A DNA stretch of 64,000 nt from CAKZSU01 sp044223895 (GCA_044223895.1 JBGALL010000001.1:35362-99361); one strand, 5' to 3'. Positions 53,810 through 63,130 are shown, numbered from the stretch's first letter. Notes: generated by a model from the sequence alone, not told the origin. Made by a program: numbers and translations.

Positions 53810-54766
53810 ATGGAAGAACAGAATGATGATATACCACGAATGGGTAGTTTTGACGCTACTCCTGGCAAATTTCGTCCTTTATCAATTCAGGATATAGTTT
53901 CGAACGCCGCCGACAAAAGAGATCACGCAATTCTTCCTATTAACCACAACGCCATTAGGCAAATTGTTGAGACAGGACTACACTCAGAAAATTTCCTCCA
54001 TCCAGAAGATCTAGTAATTGGAAAAGATCGAGTTGGGATCGCAAAACGATTAGGAGGCAGAGAGAATAATCAGGATAATGTTTCTATCCAAAGGATTGTT
54101 GAAAGCAATGGCAATGACCTTGGGGAGACTCTCTACATAGTGGCTGATGGCATGGGAGGTCATCAACATGGTGAAGATGCTAGCCGCCTAGCTGTTATAG
54201 ATATTTCTCGTCATTATCAGGAAAAAAGACAGAACGGTGAATCTGTCGACCGGGCATTACTTCAATCGTTTGAATTAGCAAATAAAACTATCATTGAAAC
54301 TATTGGAGAAGAAAACGGCGGAACAACAGCAGTAGCTGTTGTTATTGAGAATTCTGGGAAGTACAGCATTCTTAATATTGGAGATTCGCGAAGTTACCAT
54401 ATAAATCCTAATGGAATAACTCAACTTACTGAAGATGATACTCAAATAGCTAAATTGTTAAAGGAAAAGAAAATTTCTAAAGCAGATATAAAAGGACACC
54501 CAGATCAAGGAGTTCTCTTAAAAGCACTGGGATACGACAAACATATTGTTCCAAAGTTTACTCATGGAAAACTATTACAGGGACAACGTCTACTACTCTG
54601 TAGTGATGGCGTTAGTGGTGGTCTGGAAGAAGAAGAAATTTATGAAGCTTCGGCCTATCATACTTCCCCATCAGAACTTGCCAGAGATCTTACCAAAGCT
54701 GCAATCGATTTAGAGGGTGAAAATGCGGATAACACAACCGCAATTGTGATCCAGAGATCTCAATAA
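53810..54766 (+). CDS. PP2C-type Ser/Thr protein phosphatase
   Basis: A soluble phosphatase of 318 residues. After about 80 polar residues the catalytic domain shows GGRENNQDNVSI (RxxNxD metal motif), YIVADGMGGHQHGEDAS (DGMGG), GGTTAVAVVIENS, SILNIGDSRSYHI (GDSR) and LLLCSDGVSGGLEEEE, ending with DNTTAIVIQRS. All metal-binding aspartates are present. It should remove phosphate from Ser/Thr placed by the kinases encoded at 37.2-39.6 kb and 56.7 kb. No membrane helix, so it acts in the cytosol. Confidence 0.95.
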   Translation: MEEQNDDIPRMGSFDATPGKFRPLSIQDIVSNAADKRDHAILPINHNAIRQIVETGLHSENFLHPEDLVIGKDRVGIAKRLGGRENNQDNVSIQRIVESNGNDLGETLYIVADGMGGHQHGEDASRLAVIDISRHYQEKRQNGESVDRALLQSFELANKTIIETIGEENGGTTAVAVVIENSGKYSILNIGDSRSYHINPNGITQLTEDDTQIAKLLKEKKISKADIKGHPDQGVLLKALGYDKHIVPKFTHGKLLQGQRLLLCSDGVSGGLEEEEIYEASAYHTSPSELARDLTKAAIDLEGENADNTTAIVIQRSQ

Positions 54767-54777
54767 ACCAACGTAAT

Positions 54778-55803
54778 TTAATCACTTTCACTTAACCACT
54801 TTTCCACATCCAGAGCTGCCATAGCACCAAATCCAGCAGCGGTTATAGCTTGTTTATATCGTGCGTCATGAACATCCCCAGAAGTAAAAATTCCTGGGAA
54901 CTTCGTTTTGGTGAAATATTTGGTTACACCATTTTCATCAAACTCTTCAACTCGCTTTAAATAGCCACGAGGATCTACATCAAATCCTTTTAAGAATTGA
55001 GTATTAGGTACGAGACCAATGGCTACGAAAACTCCCATTCGAGGCAAGATCCACTGATTCTTTCCAGCTTTGATACCGGAAAGTTCCAACACACCACCAA
55101 AAGCTTTTACTAATTCATTTAAATTTTTAACCCCTTGTTTAGGAGAGATTTCGGAAGTTTCTAATAACAATCCTCCTAAGGTTGGGTCACCGACGACATC
55201 AACAACTTTAGTGTTATATAGCAAACGAACATTCTTTTTCGCTTTTACTTTTTCTACCATCGCACTCTGCGCTCTAAATTCGTCCCGTCGGTGAATAAGA
55301 ACAACATCCGAAGCAACGTTGGCTATGACTTGAGTTTCTTCCATAGCGGTATCTCCCCCGCCGACAACGGCTACTGGCTTACCACGGAAGAAAAAGGCAT
55401 CACAGGGTGCACAGGCTGAAACACCTTTACCACGTAACCGCTCTTCATTCGGAACACCTAACCATTTTGTGTCTGCTCCGGTAGCGATGATCACCGATTT
55501 CGCTTCTATACTGGTTCCGTCTTCTAAGGTAACTTTGAAAGGTCGTTTTGAAGGATTTAATTCTGTCGCCCACAGATCTCGAATCTCTACTCCTAAATGG
55601 GTAACATGATCTCGCATCTTTTGCATCAATTCTGGTCCCATGATTTGACCCATTCCTGGAAAATTTTCTACATCAGTGGTGTTTTGTAATTGTCCACCCC
55701 AAGCTCTACCAGCAATTACCACAGTTTTTAATAAAAACCGCTGGCAATAGATTGCTGCCGTTAATCCAGAAGGACCAGAACCAATAATAATGACATCGTA
55801 CAT
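54778..55803 (-). CDS. trxB: Thioredoxin reductase
   Basis: A flavoprotein of 341 residues: YDVIIIGSGPSGLTAAIYC (FAD motif at the N-terminus), GVSACAPCDAFFFRGKPVAVVGGG (redox-active CAPC followed by the NADP-binding GGGDTA motif) and GIFTSGDVHDARYKQAITAAGFGA (second FAD motif). The redox pair is CAPC rather than the common CATC. The ATG at 55803 places the FAD motif at the usual distance; an in-frame ATG 18 bases upstream is possible. It transfers electrons from NADPH to the thioredoxin encoded 57 bases upstream. Confidence 0.95.
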   Translation of the reverse strand: MYDVIIIGSGPSGLTAAIYCQRFLLKTVVIAGRAWGGQLQNTTDVENFPGMGQIMGPELMQKMRDHVTHLGVEIRDLWATELNPSKRPFKVTLEDGTSIEAKSVIIATGADTKWLGVPNEERLRGKGVSACAPCDAFFFRGKPVAVVGGGDTAMEETQVIANVASDVVLIHRRDEFRAQSAMVEKVKAKKNVRLLYNTKVVDVVGDPTLGGLLLETSEISPKQGVKNLNELVKAFGGVLELSGIKAGKNQWILPRMGVFVAIGLVPNTQFLKGFDVDPRGYLKRVEEFDENGVTKYFTKTKFPGIFTSGDVHDARYKQAITAAGFGAMAALDVEKWLSESD

Positions 55804-55859
55804 ATTTATAAAAAGTATCAAAGCAAGACGGTATCACAGCAAGAACTAAAACTCTGACA

Positions 55860-56183
55860 CTAGTTTAATAACTTATTTAACTCTCCCATCAATGTTTGTT
55901 TACTTTGAACACCGATAAACTGACGAATCATCTGTCCCTTATGAAATATCATCACGGTAGGAATAGACATAACATTAAATTGCATCGACATTTGAGGATT
56001 TTCATCAACATTAAGCTTTCCGACAATTGCCTTTCCTTCTAAATCTTTAGCTATTTCTTCAACAATCGGTCCCTGGACTCTACAAGGTCCACACCATACT
56101 GCCCAAAAGTCTACTAAGACAGGTTTATCTGCCTTTAATACTTCTTTATCAAAATTTGCATCAGTTATAGTTATATCTGCCAT
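55860..56183 (-). CDS. trxA: Thioredoxin
   Basis: A 107-residue thioredoxin fold: VDFWAVWCGPCRVQGPIVEEIA contains the active-site WCGPC, and SIPTVMIFHKGQ the cis-proline. An AAAGGAGCC Shine-Dalgarno lies about 5 bases before the ATG. Its reductase follows on the same strand, so this is a trxA-trxB unit that keeps cytosolic thiols reduced and can feed ribonucleotide reductase or export pathways. Confidence 0.96.
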   Translation of the reverse strand: MADITITDANFDKEVLKADKPVLVDFWAVWCGPCRVQGPIVEEIAKDLEGKAIVGKLNVDENPQMSMQFNVMSIPTVMIFHKGQMIRQFIGVQSKQTLMGELNKLLN

Positions 56184-56305
56184 AAGGCTCCTTTCGATAT
56201 CAGGTCGTTCTGAATCCAGAAGAGATGATAAACAATCCGCAAGATTTACTGTATATCGTATTTTTAGAGTTTACACAAGTGAATCAATCGTATACGAATG
56301 CTATC

Positions 56306-56650
56306 TTATGCTGATTTTTTAGGTTCTTTTTGGATAGTTCTCCAGTGATAATAATAGAGTGGAATACCTACAAGAATAAACGAGAATGCTTCAGTTAATT
56401 CACGCTGTCGTTGTCGGGTTATATCTCGCTTTTGATTTTCAATTTGGATATTCTTTTCAGCTTCTGTTTCAGGCATTTCTTTTCCATCAGGAGAAATTTT
56501 AGGAGCACTCATATAGCTATAATTATCAGCATCTGGGAAAACAAAGGTTTTGATACCAACATTTACCAATCGAATGGTCCCAATAACAGTCACTAACAGA
56601 CCAATAAAAGAGAACAAATAGAGATATAAAGTACGGATAGAAAATTTCAT
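56306..56650 (-). CDS. Small membrane protein, DUF5671-like, unknown
   Basis: A protein of 114 residues: TM helix 1 (TLYLYLFSFIGLLVTVIGTI), a polar loop of 60 residues rich in Glu/Gln/Arg, and helix 2 (FSFILVGIPLYYYHW). The N-terminal RTLYLYLFSFIGLL pattern recalls the DUF5671 family, but this is only a resemblance by eye. A CATACT/TACTAG -10 box just upstream would give a leaderless or near-leaderless transcript. Confidence 0.6.
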   Translation of the reverse strand: MKFSIRTLYLYLFSFIGLLVTVIGTIRLVNVGIKTFVFPDADNYSYMSAPKISPDGKEMPETEAEKNIQIENQKRDITRQRQRELTEAFSFILVGIPLYYYHWRTIQKEPKKSA

Positions 56651-56698
56651 ATATCTCTAGTATGACACATCTATTTTTTAAATACTGTCACCTTGTCG

Positions 56699-56707
56699 TG
56701 ATACAAT
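56699..56707 (+). promoter_or_regulatory. Extended -10 promoter, leaderless start
   Basis: TGATACAAT; its end plus 7 is 56714, exactly the ATG of the third kinase gene. It excludes the TTG at 56708 as start. Confidence 0.65.
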
Positions 56708-56713
56708 TTGTAT

Positions 56714-57858
56714 ATGACTGACATACCTCCCCTCGATGAATTTAATCAAAACATTTTACGGTCAGACACCCATTATCTTACTCAATTAGCTACACACGAG
56801 AAAACCCATTTTGATGAGCTTATGGCTCATTTTGATAGAGCCGATGCTTGGCACATTTCTGATACTAATGTACGAATAAGACAGACAGATCTTCAACAAA
56901 TGAAGAACTCTCTGCATACAATTCCTTATATTCCCGAACCTATTTATCATAAGAGCGAGCTTGAAAATATAGCTCAAGAGAAACGATATTTGGTTGAAGA
57001 ACTGCCGTTTGCTACAGGAGGTATGAGTGCTGTGTTTAAAGGAATTGATTTGAAAATGAATCGTCTTGTTGCCATCAAATGTTTATTTGATGAAGAGGTC
57101 CAAGAAGATCAGCACCATATCAGCACCATACGACAGAACGTGAGGCAAAAGTTATGGCCCGTATCAACCATCCCAATATTGCCCAAATATATAATTATCT
57201 TGAACTTCCAACGACTCCCTATGAAAAGGCTCAAGGAATTTACGGCCCTGTTCCTACTATTATCATGGAATATATTGAACCCAAAACAAACCTTAGTTTG
57301 ATACTAAAAGGTGATCCACTTCCTCTAGAAACTACCCTTAAGATATTATCTCAGGTTGGAGGTGCAGTTGATTTTATGGATAGTCGGGGAATTCTCCACA
57401 GAGATTTGAAACCACAAAATATTTTTTGGGATGAAACACAACAACGGGTACAAATGATCGATTTTGGATTGGCAAGCACAGTTAGACTTGAAGAAACCTT
57501 CGGAACAGCTCGGTTTATTTCCCCTGAACAAGCACTAGACTCGAGAAAAACGTCTGTCAGTAGCGAAGTTTTTTCGTTGGCATCCGTGGCATTTTATATG
57601 CTGACACAGGAATATTGTTTTGATGGCGATAATTCAATCGAAATAGCCAGTAAAGTTATTGGTAATAATGGGTTTAACGATCACACAAACATTAAAACCT
57701 TAGAACGTGTACTCTCAAATTCAGGCTGCGATTATCGAGAGGTAGTAAAAGTTTTTGATAAAGCCCATCAACGGAATTCAAAAAACCGATACAAATCAGC
57801 AACAGCTTTCGTCGCTAGTTTACAAAGGGCTCTCACCCCAAAATCTTCGCATTCCTAA
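56714..57858 (+). pseudogene. Ser/Thr protein kinase gene broken by an 11-bp tandem duplication
   Basis: Frame 1 (56714-57301) carries the N-terminal part and glycine loop (ELPFATGGMSAVFKG) and ATP lysine (VAIKCLF). Near 57119 the frame is lost; frame 2 (open from about 57119, ATG at 57154) resumes EREAKVMARINHPNIAQIYN and holds HRDLKPQN, IDFGLAS and ARFISPEQA, all intact. The cause is visible: ATCAGCACCAT is present twice in tandem (57108-57118 and 57119-57129). Removing one copy joins the two frames perfectly into one 378-residue kinase. Its end overlaps the convergent gene by 39 bases. It may be a recent mutation, a phase-variable switch or an assembly artefact. Confidence 0.88.
57108..57129 (+). 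repeat. Tandem duplication of 11 bases causing a frameshift
   Basis: Two adjacent exact copies of ATCAGCACCAT in the kinase gene. Loss of one copy would restore the kinase. Confidence 0.92.
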
Positions 57859-58995
57859 ACCCAGTAAGAGGATAGCTCCCCAGAAGTCATGTGATAGAAG
57901 AAAGGTTTTATAAAATATGGATGAGTTATATAAAACCGGAGTTGTTATATTTATAGAAACAAGAATAAACGATACTACTAAGACTATTCGTTCAACAATC
58001 TGGAGATCTTCGTACCACATCCATATATATACTGGCAGCAAAAATACATAATGATGTTGCCAGCCCAATGGTTCAACTAAAACTAAGATAGGAAGGAATA
58101 AATACATCAGTTGATGTAACTTTATAGTTTTCTTTTGCAACCTCCTTATTACTACTTCTATCCCCCCTACTCCTCCTATTAACCCTGTTGCTATTCTTGT
58201 ACACCATTGAGCAATAGGTATGAAAAAAATTCTTGAAAAAAATCCTGAAATAGACTGGTTAAAGTAAATATCTCTCCCAGAAAAAGATAAAAATTCAGGC
58301 ATTTGATTGTTTATATAAGAATAAAAATACGAGAATCCAAAAATCACACTGACTAGCAGTGATTCAACCCCATACAATAGTCCTGCAACAATCGCTATAT
58401 ACCAATATCCACTGAACATCAGAAATGGCAATACTAGTAAGAATTGAGGTTTACTGACCAACAATAAACTGAATACCATTGACGAGAGAAATACACGTTT
58501 TTTGTCAAAGAGTAATATTCCTACAAGCAGGAAACAGATACTGACAATATTTATTTGCCCCATCCCCAAGGTAAATTTACTAGGGAAAGTCCAAAACCAG
58601 ACAGCACTCCACAGCAATATTTTTCTTACATCTATTCCCTCGCTTCCTTCTCCTCCCCCCATTCCCTCTTCTTTTATCTTTAAACAAACACCGACACAAA
58701 CTGGAATTAATACTATTGAGACACTTATCCATAGTCCTTGAGCAAAATTATAAGGGAGAACCAAAAAAGGTAAAAATAATAATAATGTTACTGGAGGATA
58801 GTTAAAGGCAGTAAACAATCCCGTATTTCCAAATAGCGGTTTGTGTTCTGTAATTAGCCGAGCTGACCCATAATACACGTTAAAATCTGGAGCTGATGTG
58901 GTAATGATTCGATACCAAGAGATTCCAGCATACAGTAAAGTAGATAGAATAAATCCCCATATAAGAAATTGTTGCCCTTGTTTTTTGACTCTCAT
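57820..58995 (-). CDS. GT87/DUF2029-type membrane glycosyltransferase
   Basis: A protein of 391 residues with about nine helices. After helix 1 it reads SAPDFNVYYGSARLITEHKPLF, the D-N-Y segment of the DUF2029 (alpha-mannosyltransferase, GT87) family, and FNYPPVTLLLFLP the tyrosine-proline loop; SKPQFLLVLPFLMF and LVEPLGWQHHYVFLLPVYIW are later family motifs. The enzyme probably adds mannose from a polyprenyl donor at the outer face of the membrane. A perfect TATAAT box lies 7 bases before its ATG. The tail overlaps the broken kinase gene. Confidence 0.82.
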   Translation of the reverse strand: MRVKKQGQQFLIWGFILSTLLYAGISWYRIITTSAPDFNVYYGSARLITEHKPLFGNTGLFTAFNYPPVTLLLFLPFLVLPYNFAQGLWISVSIVLIPVCVGVCLKIKEEGMGGGEGSEGIDVRKILLWSAVWFWTFPSKFTLGMGQINIVSICFLLVGILLFDKKRVFLSSMVFSLLLVSKPQFLLVLPFLMFSGYWYIAIVAGLLYGVESLLVSVIFGFSYFYSYINNQMPEFLSFSGRDIYFNQSISGFFSRIFFIPIAQWCTRIATGLIGGVGGIEVVIRRLQKKTIKLHQLMYLFLPILVLVEPLGWQHHYVFLLPVYIWMWYEDLQIVERIVLVVSFILVSINITTPVLYNSSIFYKTFLLSHDFWGAILLLGLGMRRFWGESPL

Positions 58996-59014
58996 TCTAT
59001 TTATTATAACGATT
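58996..59014. promoter_or_regulatory. 19-bp divergent promoter region with overlapping -10 boxes
   Basis: The minus strand has TATAAT at 59008-59003 (start 58996, ATG 58995); the plus strand has TATTAT at 59002-59007 (start 59014, ATG 59015). Both -10 boxes occupy the same bases, and both transcripts would begin one base before the start codon. Confidence 0.6.
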
Positions 59015-59623
59015 ATGCATTTCGTTGAAGTCTTTTTCGATGTGGAAACAAAAAAACTCTTTCAAGAGATTACTACCGATAATCCGGGTGACTTAGGAGT
59101 TTCGATCGTATCTGCCTATGAACGAACGGTAGATGCAGAAGGTCGAGAGATGGATGGATCAATGCATAGCTTTTGGGAAAAAGATTTCGCCAAACTATGG
59201 GAAATGTTTCGAAGAGCAGATCGCATTATTGGGTTCAACACAAAATTTTTTGATATTCCAGCCCTAATACCATATACCACCATTGAGTTAGCCAAATTAC
59301 CTCATTTTGATATTATGGAACATTTTAAAAATTCTACAGGCCGACGAATTAGTTTAAATTCGCTGGCCACTGCTAATTTAGGAACTACCAAAGTTGATAA
59401 AGGAGAAAATGCAGTTCTATATTGGAAAAAAGGAGATAAAGAAAGTTTAGATAAACTGCAGTATTACTGCGAAGCTGATGTCTCGATAACCAAAGATGTG
59501 TATGACGTAGGTAGAAGGAATAAATACTTAATGTATATTGATCAATGGAATAATCCAGTCAAAGCAGTAGTTGATTTCTCATATCCTCCCCCACCAGATA
59601 CGCAACAAATGGGTTTATTTTAA
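59015..59623 (+). CDS. DEDD-type 3'-5' exonuclease-like protein
   Basis: A protein of 202 residues. VFFDVETKKLF has the first Asp-Glu pair, RIIGFNTKFFDIP the second Asp, and YYCEADVSITKDVY the Tyr/Asp of the third motif, as in RNase H-like DnaQ/WRN-type 3'-5' exonucleases. The loop from 140 on is Gly/Lys-rich. A stand-alone exonuclease could proofread DNA or trim RNA. The ATG at 59015 is the proper start: an open frame 117 bases longer runs through the divergent gene. Ends eight bases inside the dsbB gene. Confidence 0.85.
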   Translation: MHFVEVFFDVETKKLFQEITTDNPGDLGVSIVSAYERTVDAEGREMDGSMHSFWEKDFAKLWEMFRRADRIIGFNTKFFDIPALIPYTTIELAKLPHFDIMEHFKNSTGRRISLNSLATANLGTTKVDKGENAVLYWKKGDKESLDKLQYYCEADVSITKDVYDVGRRNKYLMYIDQWNNPVKAVVDFSYPPPPDTQQMGLF

Positions 59624-60046
59624 TTCTACCCCTCTATTCCTTCTACCCCTTCTCTTCCCTCTTTTCCTTCTTACTATTATCGTAAACGCAGTAAAAGATA
59701 ATAAAGGTATAGTTACAAATCCAAACCAAGAAATGAATTTGGTGGTACAGGAAACTCCGGCAACACATGGTGCCATACTTTCAGGAAGAATTTGATAGTA
59801 CAGTAAATTGTGATAGAGAGCGATACACCAACCAATAATGGCTAGGGGAAGGACATAGGTCGCAACCTGCTTATCTTTACGGAAAATTCCTACTGTTAAA
59901 ATGGCAACCAAAGGATACATACAGATGCGTTGATACCAACAAAGGACACAGGGTGGAAAATGTAATACCTCACTAAAAAATAGGCTTCCAGCCATAGCAA
60001 TTACTGACTGTAACCACGCAAGATACAAAGGAATTTTTGATTTCAT
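59615..60046 (-). CDS. Disulfide bond formation protein DsbB
   Basis: A 143-residue protein with four helices. HFPPCVLCWYQRI is the first redox pair (CxxC with the following WYQR that binds quinone), and the second pair is in APCVAGVSC. DsbB passes electrons from DsbA to the quinone pool and so reoxidises the exported oxidase. The divergent DsbA-like gene starts 126 bases away. An extended -10 (TGATATAAT) lies 9 bases before the ATG, a leader of about 3 bases. Confidence 0.9.
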   Translation of the reverse strand: MKSKIPLYLAWLQSVIAMAGSLFFSEVLHFPPCVLCWYQRICMYPLVAILTVGIFRKDKQVATYVLPLAIIGWCIALYHNLLYYQILPESMAPCVAGVSCTTKFISWFGFVTIPLLSFTAFTIIVRRKRGKRRGRRNRGVELK

Positions 60047-60158
60047 AGTATCGGGATTATATCATCATTTATTGTTGATGCCTGATCACAACCTTTTCAG
60101 TCATTTCTCAGCAGTTTAGTAGACCATTTATAGATTGTGTATCCACACACGAGTAGAT

Positions 60159-60164
60159 TATAAT
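60159..60164 (+). promoter_or_regulatory. -10 box, near-leaderless start
   Basis: Perfect TATAAT; predicted start 60171, one base before the ATG at 60172. Confidence 0.65.
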
Positions 60165-60171
60165 ACCCAAT

Positions 60172-60807
60172 ATGTTTAAATCTCTTACCGGTGAACAAAA
60201 ATTATTTGGTGGCATTATTATCGCAACTATCGTTATTATCGGTGGCGCGATGATGTTTTTTTCAAAACAAAGCGAACAACAAACCAAAGGATATACCAAA
60301 GATGAATTAACAGTTGCTGGCGATTATTCCTATGGCAATGCTTCAGGGTCAGCCTATCTAGTAGAATTTTCTGATTTTCAATGCCCAGCTTGTGGAGCGT
60401 TTGAACCAACAGTAAAACAATTGCGTGAACAATACAAAGATAAATTACAGGTATTTTATCGTCATTTCCCACTTCCCCAACATGAACATGCAGAAGCTGC
60501 AGCCCTTGCTTCAGAAGCCGCAGGCAAGCAAGGAAAATTCTGGGAGATGCATGATAAATTGTTCGAAAAACAAGACAATTTAACTGACGATACAATCAAT
60601 GGCATTGTCAAAGATTTAGGCTTAAATCAAGAAGAATATACCAAATCATTAAGCGACCAGAGTCTAAAGGATCATATCCTTAAAGATAAAGCAGATGGGA
60701 ATGCTCTCGGTGTAAATGCCACCCCAACATTTTTCTTAAACGGAAAACAATTACACCTACTTTCTCCACAGAATTTAATTTCAGAAGTAGAAAAAGCTGT
60801 TCAGTAA
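60172..60807 (+). CDS. DsbA-like thioredoxin-fold protein
   Basis: A 211-residue protein: signal-anchor helix (FGGIIIATIVIIGGAMMFF, about 11-29), then a DsbA-type domain with FSDFQCPACGAFEPTV (CPAC redox site) and VNATPTFFLNGKQL (cis-Pro TP). Between these is the helical insert of the DsbA/BdbD type. It oxidises cysteine pairs of exported proteins and is itself re-oxidised by the DsbB encoded divergently. The 20-cysteine exported protein at 42147-42830 is a plausible client. Confidence 0.93.
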   Translation: MFKSLTGEQKLFGGIIIATIVIIGGAMMFFSKQSEQQTKGYTKDELTVAGDYSYGNASGSAYLVEFSDFQCPACGAFEPTVKQLREQYKDKLQVFYRHFPLPQHEHAEAAALASEAAGKQGKFWEMHDKLFEKQDNLTDDTINGIVKDLGLNQEEYTKSLSDQSLKDHILKDKADGNALGVNATPTFFLNGKQLHLLSPQNLISEVEKAVQ

Positions 60808-60810
60808 TCA

Positions 60811-60819
60811 TGATATAGT
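60811..60819 (+). promoter_or_regulatory. Extended -10 promoter deciding a GTG start
   Basis: TGATATAGT; its end plus 7 is 60826, exactly the GTG start codon. The case shows that leaderless starts may use GTG. Confidence 0.6.
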
Positions 60820-60825
60820 ACGTGG

Positions 60826-62397
60826 GTGAAACAGACTTCTCTGGTTATCCTCATTATTCTAGGGATTATCACCTATCTTCCCTCTCTCCGGGCCCAAATG
60901 TTTTGGGATGATGATGATTTTATTCTCTCAAATCAATACGTTAAACAGACTGCAATCAATAAATTTTTCACTGCCCAAGCGGTAGAAGGTGCAGGGAAAA
61001 TCTCTAACTATTTCCGTCCCATTCAATTTACGATATATTCCATTGCTTATAAAGTTGTCGGAGCTAATGCTATTTTTTTTCATGGGCTTAGTATCTTCTT
61101 TCATATTACTGCAGCAATTGCACTATTTTATTTTTTACAGAGATTTCTCCATTCCTTTCTAGAAACCAATACGCTTCTGCCATTAGGCATTGCCATAGCT
61201 TTTTTGATTCATCCCTTACAGACAGAAGCAGTGAGCTATGTTTCTGGTCTTTCTGACCCTCTGGTAGCAACCTTTGGATTTTCTACCCTGTATTATTTCT
61301 TGAAGTTTCTCCAAGAAAAGACTCCTGTATCAAAAAATATCGTTATCAGTTATCTATTATTCACGCTGACCCTCTTATCAAAAGAGTCAGGAATTGTTTT
61401 TTTGGGGCTGCTTTGTATTATTACCTTTATACAAACACTACGGATGGGGCCTACGCGCTCGCGAATTAGTTCCTTACTTCCATTTTGTATTATTACTTTT
61501 TTCTATTTGTCATACCACAGATATGTCATCGATGTCGTAGATATAGCCACAACCTTTGGGGATAGCCCATATACCCATTCCATTTTGATTAGACTGGCAA
61601 CATTTCTGTCTTTACTTCCTACGTATGTGTCCCTATTAGTATTTCCTAAAACACTTATCTATGATCGTGATTTTCTGATACATGTCAGCACAACTCCGTG
61701 GTATCTCCCCAGCATCATAGTCGCCTTCATTGTAGTAACCACAAGTATCATTTTAGGTATCCAGGCTTGGTCCCAAACTAAACGTTTTCAACAATATCTA
61801 TTATTGCTTGTCACCTTAGTATCTTTTTTCACCGTTCTCATCCCCTATTCGGGAATAGCTCTGATTAATGGCATTATGTACGAACATTTTTTGTATTTAG
61901 CTCTCCCATTCTTCTTTTTATTTATCTGGATAGTTCTGCAAGAGGTAATGCCTTTCAAATTATCATCTCGCTGCAAGAATCTTCTATTGATAGGTATTAT
62001 CTGTCTGTGTATCGTTCGATCGTGGATCAGGCAGTCTGATTGGCAGTCGCCAATTACCTTCTACACAAGAACCTTAGTTTACGTTCCCAATAGTTTCCGT
62101 ATCTTAAATAATCTTGGATTAGCCTATGAGACCCAAGGAGATGATGATGATGCCATTTCAACCTTTCATCGGGCTATCGAGGTTAATGCCTCAATTCCTA
62201 ATCCGTATCACAATCTGGGAACTATTTATCTGAAACAAAAAAATTATTCCAAGGCTGAAGAATATTTCCAAAAAGCCATTCAGACAGATCCGAATTTTGG
62301 ATATTCCTATTCATCATTACTAACCTTGTACCAACAAACAGGAGAAACCGAACAAATAAAACATATCTCTGAAGAAATTACCAAAAGATTTAAATAA
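60826..62397 (+). CDS. TMTC-like membrane protein with C-terminal TPR repeats
   Basis: This 523-residue protein starts at a GTG. Helix 1 is followed by MFWDDDDFILSNQYVK, the acidic loop typical of TMTC/DUF1736-like O-mannosyltransferases, and KISNYFRPIQFTIYSIAYKVVGANAIFFHGLSIFFHI and HPLQTEAVSYVSG are also typical of the family. About ten helices follow. The last 120 residues hold two to three TPR repeats (ILNNLGLAYETQGDDDDAIST; YHNLGTIYLKQKNYSKAEEYF). Bacterial members probably glycosylate exported proteins, with the TPRs recognising them; this is inference. Confidence 0.82.
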   Translation: MKQTSLVILIILGIITYLPSLRAQMFWDDDDFILSNQYVKQTAINKFFTAQAVEGAGKISNYFRPIQFTIYSIAYKVVGANAIFFHGLSIFFHITAAIALFYFLQRFLHSFLETNTLLPLGIAIAFLIHPLQTEAVSYVSGLSDPLVATFGFSTLYYFLKFLQEKTPVSKNIVISYLLFTLTLLSKESGIVFLGLLCIITFIQTLRMGPTRSRISSLLPFCIITFFYLSYHRYVIDVVDIATTFGDSPYTHSILIRLATFLSLLPTYVSLLVFPKTLIYDRDFLIHVSTTPWYLPSIIVAFIVVTTSIILGIQAWSQTKRFQQYLLLLVTLVSFFTVLIPYSGIALINGIMYEHFLYLALPFFFLFIWIVLQEVMPFKLSSRCKNLLLIGIICLCIVRSWIRQSDWQSPITFYTRTLVYVPNSFRILNNLGLAYETQGDDDDAISTFHRAIEVNASIPNPYHNLGTIYLKQKNYSKAEEYFQKAIQTDPNFGYSYSSLLTLYQQTGETEQIKHISEEITKRFK

Positions 62398-63084
62398 CTA
62401 TAAATACAGGGCCACTGTCATATTCCAGAAAAGGTGTACCAATATGGGACCGACTAACGATTTGCTTTGACGGAACAATATTGCATTTGCGAACGAAATA
62501 GCAACACTGGTAGCGAAAAACATAACTAAGGTCACTCCCTGAAATTTCAGTGAGGTGAGAAGAATTGGTACATGAAGTGCCAAAAACATAGCTGTAGAAT
62601 AGCTTGCAGCGTAAATCAAGTTCTCTTTACTCTTTTCATAAAATCTACTAAACAAGAATCCTCGTCCTAATATTTCTTCACTGATTGCAGTGGCTAGAGA
62701 AATTACTAATAAAAAGAATCCGTATTCTTGAAATGACTTAATCGGACTTATAGTTAACTGTCCGTACTTTAGATAATTTGCCACTATTCCTTCTAAGGCA
62801 AATAAGAATCCAATACCAAATCCGGCATAGAGACTAGGAAAGAAATTTTCTGTAGTTATCCCGATCGATGACAGTGATCTCTTTTCAATTCTGGTTACGT
62901 AATACAACACAGGACCTACAAAAATGAGAGGTTTAAATATAAATTCATCAGCAGCTTCAGAAAAATGGAAAAAATAACGATATATAGACCAAACAAGTAA
63001 CACCCAGGCCCAAAGTCGAAAGGTAGCTGTTAACGGTCCATCGCCGCTTCCAGAAGGTTTGGATACTGTTTTACTATCTGCCAT
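62398..63084 (-). CDS. CPBP-family intramembrane metalloprotease
   Basis: A 228-residue protein with about seven hydrophobic segments. AISEEILGRGFLFSRF contains the EExxxR motif; AMFLALHVPILL the FxxxH motif; and LVGPILVHLFWNM the HxxxN-type third motif, which together identify CAAX/CPBP (ABI) proteases. The family cleaves membrane peptides or prenylated proteins and often takes part in bacteriocin immunity or signalling. The ATG at 63084 fits the first hydrophobic segment; a longer frame from 63108 exists. Confidence 0.87.
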   Translation of the reverse strand: MADSKTVSKPSGSGDGPLTATFRLWAWVLLVWSIYRYFFHFSEAADEFIFKPLIFVGPVLYYVTRIEKRSLSSIGITTENFFPSLYAGFGIGFLFALEGIVANYLKYGQLTISPIKSFQEYGFFLLVISLATAISEEILGRGFLFSRFYEKSKENLIYAASYSTAMFLALHVPILLTSLKFQGVTLVMFFATSVAISFANAILFRQSKSLVGPILVHLFWNMTVALYL

Positions 63085-63130
63085 ATATAATGAGCCTAGC
63101 GTGTTCACACCTACTTCGCAAGGCTGAGAG

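Noticed and set aside
57119..57160. Programmed ribosomal frameshifting in the third kinase gene
   Set aside because: No slippery heptamer or downstream pseudoknot is seen, while an exact 11-bp duplication explains the shift fully.
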